Assembly: GCF_007830315.1 (NCBI RefSeq)
Contig: NZ_VLKJ01000011.1
Span: forward strand, 62,001-126,000
From: Novosphingobium taihuense
GTDB lineage: Bacteria > Pseudomonadota > Alphaproteobacteria > Sphingomonadales > Sphingomonadaceae
Reading direction: 5' to 3'
DNA: 64,000 nt
The translations under genes were made by a program, and so were the position numbers. The notes below the pieces were generated by a model, which saw nothing but the letters and a program-made list of their open reading frames with translations, ran no database searches and was not told where the DNA came from. Below, piece after piece: positions 8,835 through 17,246 of the stretch. Positions within the stretch are counted from its first letter, which is position 1. Each line of letters begins with the position of its first letter.

Positions 8835-9668
8835 ATGTCCAACAGTCCATGGGCCCACCACCGCAGCGCCAGCATTGCCGACGACATCGACTTCGAGATC
8901 AAGGGACAGGAGCTGCAATTCCTCGAAATCGAACTCGATCCCGGTGAAAGCGCGGTTGCCGAAGCAGGCGCTTTGGTGTGGAAGGACGGCACGGTCGGCA
9001 TGACCACCGTGTTTGGCGATGGTTCGGGCGACGAGCAGGGCGGCTTCATGGGCAAGCTGCTGGGCGCGGGCAAGCGCCTCGTCACCGGCGAAAGCCTTTT
9101 CACCACGGTGTTCACGCACAACGGATCAGGCAAGGCACGCGTGGCATTCGCCTCCCCCACGCCGGGCGCAATCCTGCCGATCAAGCTTTCCGATGTCGGC
9201 GGAACGCTGATCTGCCAGAAGGACAGCTTCCTTGCGGCCGCACGCGGCGTATCAATCGGCATCGCGTTCCAGCGCCGGGTGATGACCGGCCTGTTCGGCG
9301 GCGAAGGCTTCATCATGCAGAAGCTCGATGGCGACGGCTGGGTCTTCGTCCAGATGGGCGGCACACTGGTCGAGAAGGAGCTGCGCCCGGGCGAGGAACT
9401 TCACGTCGATACCGGCTGCCTTGCCGCCTACACACCCGGCATCGATTTCGATCTCGTGACGGCAGGTGGCGTGAAATCCGTGCTGTTCGGTGGTGAAGGC
9501 CTGTTCTTCGCCCGGTTGCGTGGCCCGGGCAAGGTCTGGATCCAGTCCCTGCCCTTCTCGCGCCTTGCCGGGCGGATGCTCGCAGCGGCCGGGTCGCGCG
9601 GCGGCCAGAACCGGGGCGAAGGCTCAATCCTTGGCGGCCTCGGCGACTTTATCGGCGGGAATAATTGA
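8835..9668 (+). CDS. AIM24 / TIGR00266 family protein
   Basis: A 277-residue beta-rich protein of the AIM24 family (conserved in bacteria and mitochondria; biochemical role not settled). Family features seen: ELQFLEIELDPGESAVAEAGALVWKDG near the N-terminus, the Gly-rich central part FMGKLLGAGKRLVTGESLF, and VKSVLFGGEGLFFARLRGPGKVWIQSLPF near the C-terminus. The frame extends upstream to 8796, but the ATG at 8835 is chosen because GGGAG precedes it at good spacing and the family homology begins there. Single gene, divergent from the b561-YceI gene. A strong hairpin follows it. Confidence 0.9.
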   Translation: MSNSPWAHHRSASIADDIDFEIKGQELQFLEIELDPGESAVAEAGALVWKDGTVGMTTVFGDGSGDEQGGFMGKLLGAGKRLVTGESLFTTVFTHNGSGKARVAFASPTPGAILPIKLSDVGGTLICQKDSFLAAARGVSIGIAFQRRVMTGLFGGEGFIMQKLDGDGWVFVQMGGTLVEKELRPGEELHVDTGCLAAYTPGIDFDLVTAGGVKSVLFGGEGLFFARLRGPGKVWIQSLPFSRLAGRMLAAAGSRGGQNRGEGSILGGLGDFIGGNN

Positions 9669-9676
9669 CCAAGAAA

Positions 9677-9704
9677 AAGGCCGGTGGATTACTCCACCGG
9701 CCTT
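9677..9704 (-). terminator. Intrinsic terminator of the TonB-receptor gene
   Basis: AAGGCCGGTGG (9677-9687) and CCACCGGCCTT (9694-9704) form a perfect 11-bp stem with a 6-nt loop. Read on the minus strand the stem is followed by TTTTTC, so it is a classical Rho-independent terminator for the TonB receptor ending at 9741. It may also stop the convergent AIM24 transcript, but lacks a T-tract on that side. Confidence 0.85.
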
Positions 9705-9740
9705 GAAGTTACCGCATGCGCTGCGGGGTGGAGGCTCTCG

Positions 9741-12137
9741 TCAGAAGTTCTTGCGCAGGGTTAAGCCCCAGGTCCGCGGATCGCCGGGCAGGCCTGCGAT
9801 CAGGCCAGTGTTGCCCGGTCCAACGAAGAGTTGGTCGATGTAATCGTGGTCGAATGCGTTGCGCACCCAGCCGTAGACATCGAAGCCGTCATCCGTGCGA
9901 AAACCGGCGCGGAAGTTCGACAGCGAATAGCCATCGACCCAAGTATAGATCGAAGGCGTCGGGTTTGACGAGAAGTTCGACCGGTAGCTGCCGTCATAAC
10001 CAAAATAGACCTCTCCATTCTGCTTGAGGAAGGTCACCGGCGCATTGGCTTCCAACCCGAACGAGAATGACCACTTCGAAACGCCCGGCAGGCGCTGGCC
10101 CGAAATGTCGCAGTTCGCCACGCCGGAAAGCTCGGGCGGGCATGGCGCATCGACAAATTTGCGATACGTGGCATCGGTGTAGGCACCGTTCACGTAGGCA
10201 TTGAACCGCTCGCTCGGACGGATCGAGAAGTCAGCCTCGATACCCTGTGAGCGTACCGCTCCGGCATTGGCCAGATAGCCACGCAGGACCCCGAACTGGC
10301 CATTGTTTACGTTGGCCTGGTAGTCCTCGATGTCTGTACGATATGCCGAGAGATTGAAGATTGCGCGGCGGTCCCAGAACTCGGTCTTCAGCCCGGCCTC
10401 GTAGTGCTGAACTGATTCAGGCTTGACCGTGGCAGCGGCGAGGATCGGATTGTTCGCTGCATCGGTGGGCACGCCGTTCTGGTTGATGCCACCGGATTTG
10501 AAGGTCTTGGCGTAAGTCGCATAGAACAGGATGCCGGGTGCGACCTTGTAGCTGGCCGTGAAGTCGTAGCTGAAGTTCCAGTCGCTGAACTTGGGTGAGA
10601 TGGTCTGCGGCGTGAATATCCCAAGCTGCGCAGTCTTTGTGGGGCTCGTCGTTCCGTCGATCAGGATTTCGTTGCCTGCCGCCGTAAACACGCGCCTTTG
10701 GTAAAACCCGTCCTTCTTGTCATAGTTCACGCGCACACCCGGTTGCAGGGTCAATTCGGGCGTCACCTTCCAGCTTGCCTGACCGTATACCGCAACGCTG
10801 GTGTTCTTCAGATACTGCGTGTTGAGCGCCGTCAGGCCATCGAGCACATTCGAGTTGTAGAGGGCGTTGCTCGGCGCAAGGTTCCATTTGGTCGAAGCGC
10901 TGCCATGCTGTTCGGTGCCCTGCGTATCGATCCGCTGGTAGAAGCCGAATGCGCCCAGCACGAAGTCGAAGCGGTCCCCGCTGTAGTTATACCGCAGTTC
11001 CTGCGTATACTGATCCTGCTGCGAAGGGTTCTGCGACTTGGTCACGATCGGCAGGCCGGTAAAGTCACGGTCGTTCTGCGGCTTCCAGTCCCAGAAGCGC
11101 CATGCGGTGACCGAAGTCAGCGTGCCCGGCCCGATGTCCCACTTTGCCTTGAGCGAAACGCCGCCGATCTTGTTCCCCGCCTGCAGCGTGGCATCGAGAT
11201 CGGTCAGGCGGTCATAGGGGTTGGTGCTGGGCACGGTATAGCCCTGCGCTGCGGCAAGCGCGGCAAACTGGCGGTCCAACGCGCGCTGCGTAGTACCCGT
11301 GCGAACGTAGACGGATCCGCAGCATGCGGCGTCCTGTTCGCTGTAGTCACCGGCAAGCGTGACGCTGAAAGTTTCGCTTGGCTGGAACAGCAGCTGGCCA
11401 CGTAAGCCTAGGTTGTCCTGGCCCTGTATCCACTGCTTGGACGTCACATTGTAGATCGTACCGCGACGGTTGGTCGAGGACACGGCAAGGCGCGCTGCCA
11501 GCGTGTCGGTGATCGGACCGGAAACGGCGGCCTTGGCCTGCACAAAATTCAGGTTGCCGACGCTGACTTCAGCCTTGCCCTCGAAATCGAAAGTGGGCTG
11601 GTTGGTCGTGATGTTGATTGCCCCGGCGGTGGTGTTTTTCCCGTAAAGCGTGCCCTGCGGGCCGCGCAGGACTTCGATCTGCTTGACGTCGAGGAAGTCG
11701 AAGGTCGCCGACGCAACGCGGGCGTTGTAAACGTCGTCGATGTAGATGCCGACGCCCTGCTCGATCCCGTCGTTCGTCAGCCCGAATGGCGCGCCAAGCC
11801 CGCGGATGTTGACCGCTGTGTTCCGCGGATTGGACGAATAGAACTGCAATGTTGGGGTAAGCTGTTGCAGGCGGCCAACGTTGAACGCGCCTGTATTGTC
11901 GATATGCTCACCGCCCACGACCGAAATGGCCAGCGGTACGTCTTGTGCAGTCTCCTGACGGCGACGTGCGGTCACGACGATCTCGCCACTGTCATTTGCA
12001 CCCGTACCGACAGATGTCGTCTGGGGATCTTCAGCAGCGGCAGCTGTGCCGGTGGCAGGTGCTTCGGCAGCGTAGACGCCATGCGAAGCCAATGCGAGCG
12101 ACGCAACGCCGCCCGCGAGAAGGACGCGGAAATTCAT
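9741..12137 (-). CDS. TonB-dependent outer-membrane receptor
   Basis: Energised outer-membrane importer, 798 residues. A Sec signal peptide ends near AAEA (about residue 25); an Ala/Thr-rich linker leads to the TonB box EIVVTARRR; the plug domain carries IRGLGAPFG and VEVLRGPQGTLYGKNTTAG; a 22-strand barrel follows and ends in Phe (LRKNF), as expected for BAM-assembled proteins. A small DUF2292/OscA-like gene lies 91 bp upstream in the same direction, suggesting an operon; since OscA proteins are linked to organosulfur use, a sulfur-compound ligand is one inference. Ligand not readable from sequence. Confidence 0.92.
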   Translation of the reverse strand: MNFRVLLAGGVASLALASHGVYAAEAPATGTAAAAEDPQTTSVGTGANDSGEIVVTARRRQETAQDVPLAISVVGGEHIDNTGAFNVGRLQQLTPTLQFYSSNPRNTAVNIRGLGAPFGLTNDGIEQGVGIYIDDVYNARVASATFDFLDVKQIEVLRGPQGTLYGKNTTAGAINITTNQPTFDFEGKAEVSVGNLNFVQAKAAVSGPITDTLAARLAVSSTNRRGTIYNVTSKQWIQGQDNLGLRGQLLFQPSETFSVTLAGDYSEQDAACCGSVYVRTGTTQRALDRQFAALAAAQGYTVPSTNPYDRLTDLDATLQAGNKIGGVSLKAKWDIGPGTLTSVTAWRFWDWKPQNDRDFTGLPIVTKSQNPSQQDQYTQELRYNYSGDRFDFVLGAFGFYQRIDTQGTEQHGSASTKWNLAPSNALYNSNVLDGLTALNTQYLKNTSVAVYGQASWKVTPELTLQPGVRVNYDKKDGFYQRRVFTAAGNEILIDGTTSPTKTAQLGIFTPQTISPKFSDWNFSYDFTASYKVAPGILFYATYAKTFKSGGINQNGVPTDAANNPILAAATVKPESVQHYEAGLKTEFWDRRAIFNLSAYRTDIEDYQANVNNGQFGVLRGYLANAGAVRSQGIEADFSIRPSERFNAYVNGAYTDATYRKFVDAPCPPELSGVANCDISGQRLPGVSKWSFSFGLEANAPVTFLKQNGEVYFGYDGSYRSNFSSNPTPSIYTWVDGYSLSNFRAGFRTDDGFDVYGWVRNAFDHDYIDQLFVGPGNTGLIAGLPGDPRTWGLTLRKNF

Positions 12138-12228
12138 CGTAGGACCTCATGTGTTCCCGAACGATGCTTCCGGCGGTCCGGTCAGCGGTTACGGTTGTTC
12201 TGTTCTTGAAACTGTGTGCGTGTAACGA

Positions 12229-12414
12229 TCAGTTCGGCTTGAGCCGTCGCTTCTCGGTCACGTCGATCTGGACGACACGCCCTTCGTGGACAGTCAGCTG
12301 GATAGAGCCGTAGCGCAGGCCGGTCAGGGCTTCTCGCACGCTCGCAAGGCTTTCCTCGAGTTGGCGCTCTGCCTCGCCCGTGGTGGCGCCCCGCTTATCT
12401 GTGTGTTCGGTCAT
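12229..12414 (-). CDS. DUF2292/YezD (OscA-like) small protein
   Basis: A 61-residue cytosolic protein. The C-terminal half, LTGLRYGSIQLTVHEGRVVQ followed by IDVTEKRRLKPN, matches the DUF2292/YezD pattern (L.GLR.GS...TV..GRVVQI..TEK.R). OscA of Pseudomonas corrugata, a member of this family, is required for use of organosulfur compounds. In-frame starts exist at 12501, 12465 (AGGGG upstream) and 12414; the shortest matches the usual family size, but 12465 is also credible. It is followed by a TonB receptor, so the pair may act in scavenging a sulfur compound; that is inference. Two palindromes upstream may regulate it. Confidence 0.8.
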   Translation of the reverse strand: MTEHTDKRGATTGEAERQLEESLASVREALTGLRYGSIQLTVHEGRVVQIDVTEKRRLKPN

Positions 12415-12530
12415 CGCCGGTTCGATCCTGTTGGCACGCCGGTACCCTGTCGATGATGATTCCATATTCGCAATACCCCTGCGCAGCTTCTGGCGAATCA
12501 TTTCACCGTTGGACCAAGCCTATACTCAAC

Positions 12531-12661
12531 CTATTCAATAGACATTAAACTTCGCCTGTTGCGTCTCCAAGCTCTCCTTTCAGCATCGAAACGAGAGCAA
12601 CGGACACGGTGACAGCCACCCTTCGGATGGCCGCTGGATAAAGTCTATTTAAATGATAGAC
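12531..12661. promoter_or_regulatory. Two related palindromes upstream of the DUF2292 gene
   Basis: CTATTCAATAG (12531-12541) is a perfect palindrome followed by AC. GTCTAT-N7-ATAGAC (12643-12661) is a second perfect palindrome. Read on the minus strand the first begins GTCTATT, as does the second, so they may be two sites for one regulator. Both lie in the A/T-rich gap upstream of the DUF2292/TonB-receptor unit. Confidence 0.35.
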
Positions 12662-12730
12662 AATTAAGCTGCGTCGAACCGCGCTATTGTCCCGATGAGT
12701 TGTGCATAGCTTCTTGAAGGAGGGGAGAGG

Positions 12731-12940
12731 TCAGGGGTTAGTAACCACCAGCCTGAGTTTCGGAGCTTGGCGCACGATCTTACCCTCGCCACAAGACGCC
12801 GCAGCTATGCACTGCTTGAGGCAATCGACTGCCATCGCCACATGAAGCGCAGCCATCGCCTCGCCATGCAGGTCGAGATGAGCTAGCGCGTCCGACAGAG
12901 TCTCGAACACTTCTGCGAGTGGCTTTGTTGCAACCTGCAT
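12731..12940 (-). CDS. Small helical hypothetical protein
   Basis: A 69-residue ORF from an ATG at 12940 with GAGGCG upstream; an in-frame TTG at 12979 would add 13 residues. The sequence is almost all alpha-helix forming (LAEVFETLSDALAHLDLHGE and AALHVAMAVDCLKQCI), with two Cys pairs near the end of the second helix and a basic C-terminal tail. No characterised family is recognised. It is isolated, flanked by gaps rich in palindromes, and faces the same way as the DUF2292 gene 316 bp away. Codon use looks coding; function unknown. Confidence 0.55.
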   Translation of the reverse strand: MQVATKPLAEVFETLSDALAHLDLHGEAMAALHVAMAVDCLKQCIAAASCGEGKIVRQAPKLRLVVTNP

Positions 12941-13386
12941 GGGCGACGCCTCATTCTGGGACCGGGCGACGTGCTCCAATCCGACATCCGTGGCCGTAGG
13001 TAACGCAGAATTTGCCTGTTCAAAGGGAAGATTACACCGCTTATGAGCAAGCTGGGGCGCAAGAACGTTGGCGCCGACGGGGCTTCTGCGGATAATTACT
13101 TACCAAACTGTATGTTAGATGAAGCGTAGGAGGCGTCTTCGGCGGTTTGGCAGAAGTGTGATCTGCATCACAAATCTTGTCCACAATGGACAGAAGGTGC
13201 AAATCGCCGCACAACGCCGCTTCTGAAGGCATCCATTACCTGAAGCAGCGCCAGCGATTCGCCGAGTTTCGAATTTTTTGCACAATGCACAGCGGCTCTC
13301 GGTCATGCCTTAAGACAGCCAATGAACCGACTTTCGGTTGACCTGCATTAACCTTCAGATCGAACCATTTACTCTTAAAAGGCCTT
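12941..13386. promoter_or_regulatory. Gene-free region with CRP-type site and two DnaA-box-like repeats
   Basis: No supported gene; small minus-strand ORFs here look spurious. TGTGATCTGCATCACA (13157-13172) is a perfect palindrome matching the CRP/FNR-family consensus TGTGA-N6-TCACA. Five bases on, TTGTCCACAATGGACAG (13177-13193) and, exactly 100 bp further, TTTTGCACAATGCACAG (13277-13293) share 14 of 17 bases. Each is an inverted repeat around CAA and each starts with a 9-mer fitting DnaA boxes (TTGTCCACA, TTTTGCACA). AACCGA-CTT-TCGGTT (13325-13339) is a further hairpin. Which gene is controlled is unclear; the small gene ending at 12731 is the nearest downstream. Confidence 0.4.
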
Positions 13387-14454
13387 TCAGACGCAACGCT
13401 CCATCGCCTCGCGCGCGAGCCTTGCCAGCACCGGAAATGCCTCCGCTCGAACTTTCGCATTCGCCGATGCAGCGGTCCCACGCAGGTAGCGGCCCTTGAT
13501 TCCGTGAAAGATGGCCGCGAGCCGGAAGAAGTTGAATGCCATGTAGAAGTCCCACGAGGGGATCGTGTCGCGCCCGGTGCGGCGGCAATAGGCCGCGACA
13601 TATTCTGCCTCGCTCGGGATGTTCAAAGCTTCCAGGTCAGCCCCTACCAACCCCGCCACGATGTGCGGCGGCATGTGGTACATCATCGCGTGATAGGCAA
13701 AGTCCGCGAGTGGGTGCCCTAGTGTCGAAAGCTCCCAGTCAAGCACGGCAATCACGCGTGGCTCGGTCGGGTGGAAGATCATGTTGTCGCAACGGAAGTC
13801 GCCATGAACCACGCTGGTCTCGTCGCCGTCAGGAATAGCCGTGGGTAGCCATTCGACCAGAGCATCCATGTTCGGATCGCGCCCGGCCAGTTCGTCCTCG
13901 AGATATTGCTTCGACCAGCGCCCGACCTGCCGTGCGAAATAGTTGCCCGGCTTGCCATAGTCGCCGAGACCGACGGCTTCATGATCGATGGAATGCAACT
14001 GCGCGATCGTCGCATTCATGGCGTCGAAGTAGGCCGGGCGTTCAGCCGCAGGCACATCGGGGAACGTCGCTTCCCAGAAGATGCGGCCTTCCACCATTTC
14101 CATCACGTAGAACCAGCTGCCGATCACGCTATCGTCGGTGCACAGCCCATGGACATGCGCCACCGGGAAGCCGACCGATCCAAGCGCGGCCAGCACTTTC
14201 GCCTCACGCTCTACTGCATGGGCTCCCTTGAGCACTGGCCCCGGAGGCTTGCGACGCAGGACATAGGAGCGGCCGGGGGTGAGCAGCTTGTAGGTCGGGT
14301 TCGATTGCCCGCCCTTGAACTGCTCGACCGCCAACGGTCCCGCAAAACCATCGACGTTGGCTTCCATCCAGCGAGAGAGCGCAGCTTCGTCGAAGCTGTA
14401 CCCTTCGCGGACGGGAGTCGTCCCGGCGTTGGCTTCCTGCGTCGCGGCCGACAT
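13387..14454 (-). CDS. Phosphotransferase family protein (ACAD10/11 N-terminal type)
   Basis: Aminoglycoside-phosphotransferase-like kinase, 355 residues, of the subfamily found next to or fused with acyl-CoA dehydrogenases (as in ACAD10/11, which act on 4-hydroxyacyl-CoAs). Kinase motifs seen: the nucleotide-binding region YVLRRKPPG, the catalytic loop VVHGDFRCDNMIF and the metal-binding VIAVLDWELSTLGHP. The frame extends upstream to 14517, but the ATG at 14454 is preferred: it overlaps the stop of the acyl-CoA dehydrogenase gene by one base (TAATG), implying coupled translation. The pairing suggests it phosphorylates a hydroxyacyl-CoA that the dehydrogenase-like partner processes; this is by analogy. 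Confidence 0.9.
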   Translation of the reverse strand: MSAATQEANAGTTPVREGYSFDEAALSRWMEANVDGFAGPLAVEQFKGGQSNPTYKLLTPGRSYVLRRKPPGPVLKGAHAVEREAKVLAALGSVGFPVAHVHGLCTDDSVIGSWFYVMEMVEGRIFWEATFPDVPAAERPAYFDAMNATIAQLHSIDHEAVGLGDYGKPGNYFARQVGRWSKQYLEDELAGRDPNMDALVEWLPTAIPDGDETSVVHGDFRCDNMIFHPTEPRVIAVLDWELSTLGHPLADFAYHAMMYHMPPHIVAGLVGADLEALNIPSEAEYVAAYCRRTGRDTIPSWDFYMAFNFFRLAAIFHGIKGRYLRGTAASANAKVRAEAFPVLARLAREAMERCV

Positions 14455-15647
14455 TACTGTGCGCTCCCGGCTTGGGCATGACGCCAGTCGCGGCGGATCT
14501 TCTTGGCAAGGCTCCACTTGTGAACCTCTGTCGGGCCATCATAGATGCGGAAGGCGCGCACTTCGCGGAACATCTGCTCCACGATGGTATCGCCGGTCAC
14601 GCCCGATCCACCCATGACCTGCACGCACTTGTCGGCCACGCGCATCAGCGCTTCGGACACCGCGACCTTGGCCATCGAGCTTTCGACCGTTCCGAGCGAT
14701 CCGGTATCGAGCACGCCCGCGCACCAGTCGATCATCAGTTCGGCCTGCTTCAGATCGATCATGTTCTCGGCCAGCATGAAGCCTACGCCTTCGTGATCAA
14801 TCAGCTGCTTGCCGAAGGCCATGCGGCGGTTGGCATAGTCGGACGCGATTTCCTGCGCGCGGATGCAGCCGCCCAGCCAGCGCATGCAGTGCGAAAGGCG
14901 TGCAGGGCTCAGGCGCACCTGCGCATACTTGAACCCCTCACCCGGCTCGCCGAGCATCTGGTCCGCTGACACGCGCAGATCCTTGATGTCGATCACCGCG
15001 TGGCCGCCCGGCATGGAACTGTCGATCGTATTTGGCACGCGCACAATCTGGATCGCCGGGTCCGGCAGGTCGACGAGGAACATGCACGCGCCGCCCTCCT
15101 CGTCCTTGGCCATGATGATGCCGACTTTCGCGCCCTTGGCCCCGGTGATGAAGGCCTTGCGCCCGTTGATCACCCAGTGGTTGCCATCGCGGCGGCAGGT
15201 GGTCTGCATCATCGAAGGGTCGGAGCCCGCACCGCCTCCGCTGGCGGGCTCGGTCATGAAAAACGCTGAGCGCGCCTCGCCCGAGACGAGTTGCTTGAGG
15301 AAGCGCTCCTTGAGTTCCGGGCTGCCGACCTTGCCGAGCAGGTACATGTTGCCCTCATCCGGCGCCTGCGTGTTGCACGCCAGCATCCCCAATGGAGACA
15401 GCCCCGAGCGGATCAGCACCACCGCCGTCTCACGCTGGTTGAGATGGCGGCCGTCAGACAGAATGTGCGGGGTGAGCACGCCAGCCTCGCGCGCCAGTCC
15501 GCGCAGTTCCTGCACCAGTTCATCCGTCGGCGCCCCGTGATCGTCGCGGCGCGGGTCGCTCTCATAAGGAACCACAACCTCGCGGACGAACCGCTCCACC
15601 CGATCCGCGATCTCCAATGCGGCGTCCATGCCGATGCCATTTGCCAT
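14454..15647 (-). CDS. Acyl-CoA dehydrogenase family protein
   Basis: FAD enzyme of the acyl-CoA dehydrogenase family, 397 residues. Seen: the FAD/acyl-binding FFMTEPASGGGAGSDPS, a middle beta-domain with HWVINGRKAFITGAKGAK, and the C-terminal ETF-type helices ending RIYDGPTEVHKWSLAKKI. Similarity is highest to the ACAD10/11-like branch. It is the middle gene of an operon: SDR (15687-16448), this gene, then the phosphotransferase overlapping by one base. The three probably degrade a branched or hydroxylated fatty acid. The electron acceptor would be ETF, not encoded here. Likely controlled by the divergent TetR gene at 16632. Confidence 0.93.
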   Translation of the reverse strand: MANGIGMDAALEIADRVERFVREVVVPYESDPRRDDHGAPTDELVQELRGLAREAGVLTPHILSDGRHLNQRETAVVLIRSGLSPLGMLACNTQAPDEGNMYLLGKVGSPELKERFLKQLVSGEARSAFFMTEPASGGGAGSDPSMMQTTCRRDGNHWVINGRKAFITGAKGAKVGIIMAKDEEGGACMFLVDLPDPAIQIVRVPNTIDSSMPGGHAVIDIKDLRVSADQMLGEPGEGFKYAQVRLSPARLSHCMRWLGGCIRAQEIASDYANRRMAFGKQLIDHEGVGFMLAENMIDLKQAELMIDWCAGVLDTGSLGTVESSMAKVAVSEALMRVADKCVQVMGGSGVTGDTIVEQMFREVRAFRIYDGPTEVHKWSLAKKIRRDWRHAQAGSAQ

Positions 15648-15686
15648 TACGTATCTCCTGTATCGCGGGATCGTTTGGTAAGCTTG

Positions 15687-16448
15687 TCAGCGCGGCGCCA
15701 TGCGGATCGCGCCATCCAGGCGGATCACTTCGGCGTTGAGCATCGGGTTGACGACGATGCTCTCGACCATGCGCGCATACTCCTCAGGCTTGCCAAGACG
15801 GCTGGGGAACGGAACCTGCGCCCCGAGCGAGTCCTGCGCTTCCTGCGGCAAAGACTGCAACAGCGGCGTCAGGAACAGGCCAGGCGCGATGGTGTTCACG
15901 CGGATGCCATAGCGTGCAAACTCGCGCGCAATCGGCAGCGCCATGCCGACGACGCCGCCCTTGGAAGCCGAATAGGCTGCTTGGCCGATCTGGCCTTCAA
16001 ACGCCGCCACGCTGGCAGTGTTGATGATCACGCCTCGTTCTTCGCCCACCTGCTCCGCATCGAAAATTCGCGCGGCGAACTTGGACAGGACGTTGAACGT
16101 GCCGATCAGGTTGATCTGGATGATCTTGCTGAAGTCCTTGAGCGGGATCGCCTTGCCATCGCGACCGATGACCTTGGCCGGAGGGCCGATGCCGGCACAG
16201 TTGACCAGAATGCGGGCTTTTCCATTCATCGCCTCGGCTTCGAGGATGGCATTGTCGACCGCGTCCTCATCCGTCACGTCGACCTTGAAAAACGTGCCGC
16301 CGATGGCTGCGGCATGGGCCTGCCCCAGTTGCTCGTTCAGATCGAAAATCGCGACCTTCGCCCCAAGCTCGGCGAGTCGAGCTGCGGTGGCTCCGCCCAG
16401 ACCGGAAGCGCCGCCCGTGACGATTGCTGCAAGACCGTTGATTTCCAT
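15687..16448 (-). CDS. SDR dehydrogenase, 3-hydroxyacyl-CoA dehydrogenase type II-like
   Basis: NAD-dependent short-chain dehydrogenase, 253 residues. Seen: the Rossmann motif VTGGASGLGGATA, the acidic residue after beta-2 (AIFDLN) typical of NAD preference, the catalytic Ser in NTASVAAFEG and the YxxxK pair in AAYSASKGG. The overall pattern resembles 17beta-HSD10/type II 3-hydroxyacyl-CoA dehydrogenases, which suits the fatty-acid context. The frame is open back to 16505, but the ATG at 16448, before MEINGLAAIVTGG, is where family homology begins. First gene of the operon with the acyl-CoA dehydrogenase and the phosphotransferase. Confidence 0.9.
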   Translation of the reverse strand: MEINGLAAIVTGGASGLGGATAARLAELGAKVAIFDLNEQLGQAHAAAIGGTFFKVDVTDEDAVDNAILEAEAMNGKARILVNCAGIGPPAKVIGRDGKAIPLKDFSKIIQINLIGTFNVLSKFAARIFDAEQVGEERGVIINTASVAAFEGQIGQAAYSASKGGVVGMALPIAREFARYGIRVNTIAPGLFLTPLLQSLPQEAQDSLGAQVPFPSRLGKPEEYARMVESIVVNPMLNAEVIRLDGAIRMAPR

Positions 16449-16499
16449 GACCAATCCATCCTTCCGCCAACTGCCAATCCACCGTTCGGAAACCAGCAG

Positions 16500-16531
16500 G
16501 GACAATATCTACTCATCAGTAAGTATTGTCC
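16500..16531. promoter_or_regulatory. Long palindrome: probable TetR operator
   Basis: GGACAATATCTACT (16500-16513) and AGTAAGTATTGTCC (16518-16531) are inverted repeats matching at 12 of 14 positions around a 4-bp centre. The site lies between the divergent SDR operon (start 16448) and the TetR gene (start 16632), the expected place for an operator acting on both. Size and symmetry fit TetR/FadR-type regulators of fatty-acid genes. Confidence 0.7.
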
Positions 16532-16631
16532 AATTGGGTATGGTGTCAATCGCCAGTTTGCCCTACCCTGCGCAAACCAAAGCCCGGCCTTACCCGGCTT
16601 TCCAACTGGCATAACACGCAGGTATCCGTCC

Positions 16632-17246
16632 TTGGCTGAACGTTCGCCCTTCAAGACCGCTGCCGAACGCAGCGAAGAGCGCGAGGCAAAGCGCATGGCC
16701 GTGCTCAGGGCTGCCGTGCGGATGTTCAACGCGCGCGGCTACCACCAGACCTCGCTCGATGACGTTGCCGCCAGCCTCGGCATCTCTAAGCCTACGATCT
16801 ACCACTACCTCGGCAACAAGGAGCAGGTGCTGGTAGAATGCCTGACGATCGGCATGAACCAGCTGCTCGCCGCTTCCGACGATGCACGCGAAGTCCACGG
16901 TCGCGGCATCGATCGCCTCCGCGCTTTCCTGCAGGGCTATGCCGAAGTGAACATGGAAGACTTCGGCCGCTGCAACATACTGACCGCGAACGAGGCGCTC
17001 TCACCCGATGCGCGCGAGACGATCCGCCTGCTCAAGCGCCGGATTGATGGCATTCTGCGCGAACTGGTGGAACAAGCGATAGCGGACGGCTCGGTCGCCC
17101 CTTGCGATCCGAAGCTCGCGGCGCTGACCCTTGCCAGCGCGCTCAATGGCCCTGCCCGCTGGCACCGTCCGGACGGTCCGCAATCGCCGAAGGCGATCGC
17201 CACGACGCTCGTCGATTTTCTGGTGGCGGGCCTCGCTCCCCGCTGA
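16632..17246 (+). CDS. TetR-family regulator of the adjacent acyl-CoA operon
   Basis: Repressor-type DNA-binding protein of about 204 residues. The HTH is in TSLDDVAASLGISKPTIYHYLGNKEQ, after RAAVRMFNARGYHQ; the C-terminal domain is of the TetR_C type with a long final helix. No ATG lies upstream of the HTH in frame except far inside antisense sequence; the TTG at 16632 (TTG GCT GAA CGT) is the most reasonable start, since the ATG at 16695 would cut into the first helix. Divergent from the SDR/acyl-CoA dehydrogenase operon with the palindrome at 16500-16531 between them. Its stop abuts the stop of the convergent cytochrome gene. Confidence 0.85.
   Translation: MAERSPFKTAAERSEEREAKRMAVLRAAVRMFNARGYHQTSLDDVAASLGISKPTIYHYLGNKEQVLVECLTIGMNQLLAASDDAREVHGRGIDRLRAFLQGYAEVNMEDFGRCNILTANEALSPDARETIRLLKRRIDGILRELVEQAIADGSVAPCDPKLAALTLASALNGPARWHRPDGPQSPKAIATTLVDFLVAGLAPR

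Noticed and set aside
13157..13293. Chromosomal replication origin
   Set aside because: Only two DnaA-box-like 9-mers, no strong A/T-rich unwinding region and no typical origin genes such as dnaA or hemE nearby. Kept as a regulatory curiosity.
13041..13306. Two overlapping small minus-strand ORFs
   Set aside because: Poor codon use, overlapping each other and regulatory-looking palindromes. No family similarity.
15291..16631. Upstream part of a 651-codon open frame on the plus strand
   Set aside because: It is antisense to the acyl-CoA dehydrogenase and SDR genes, which have clear family motifs. Only the segment from 16632 is a real TetR gene.
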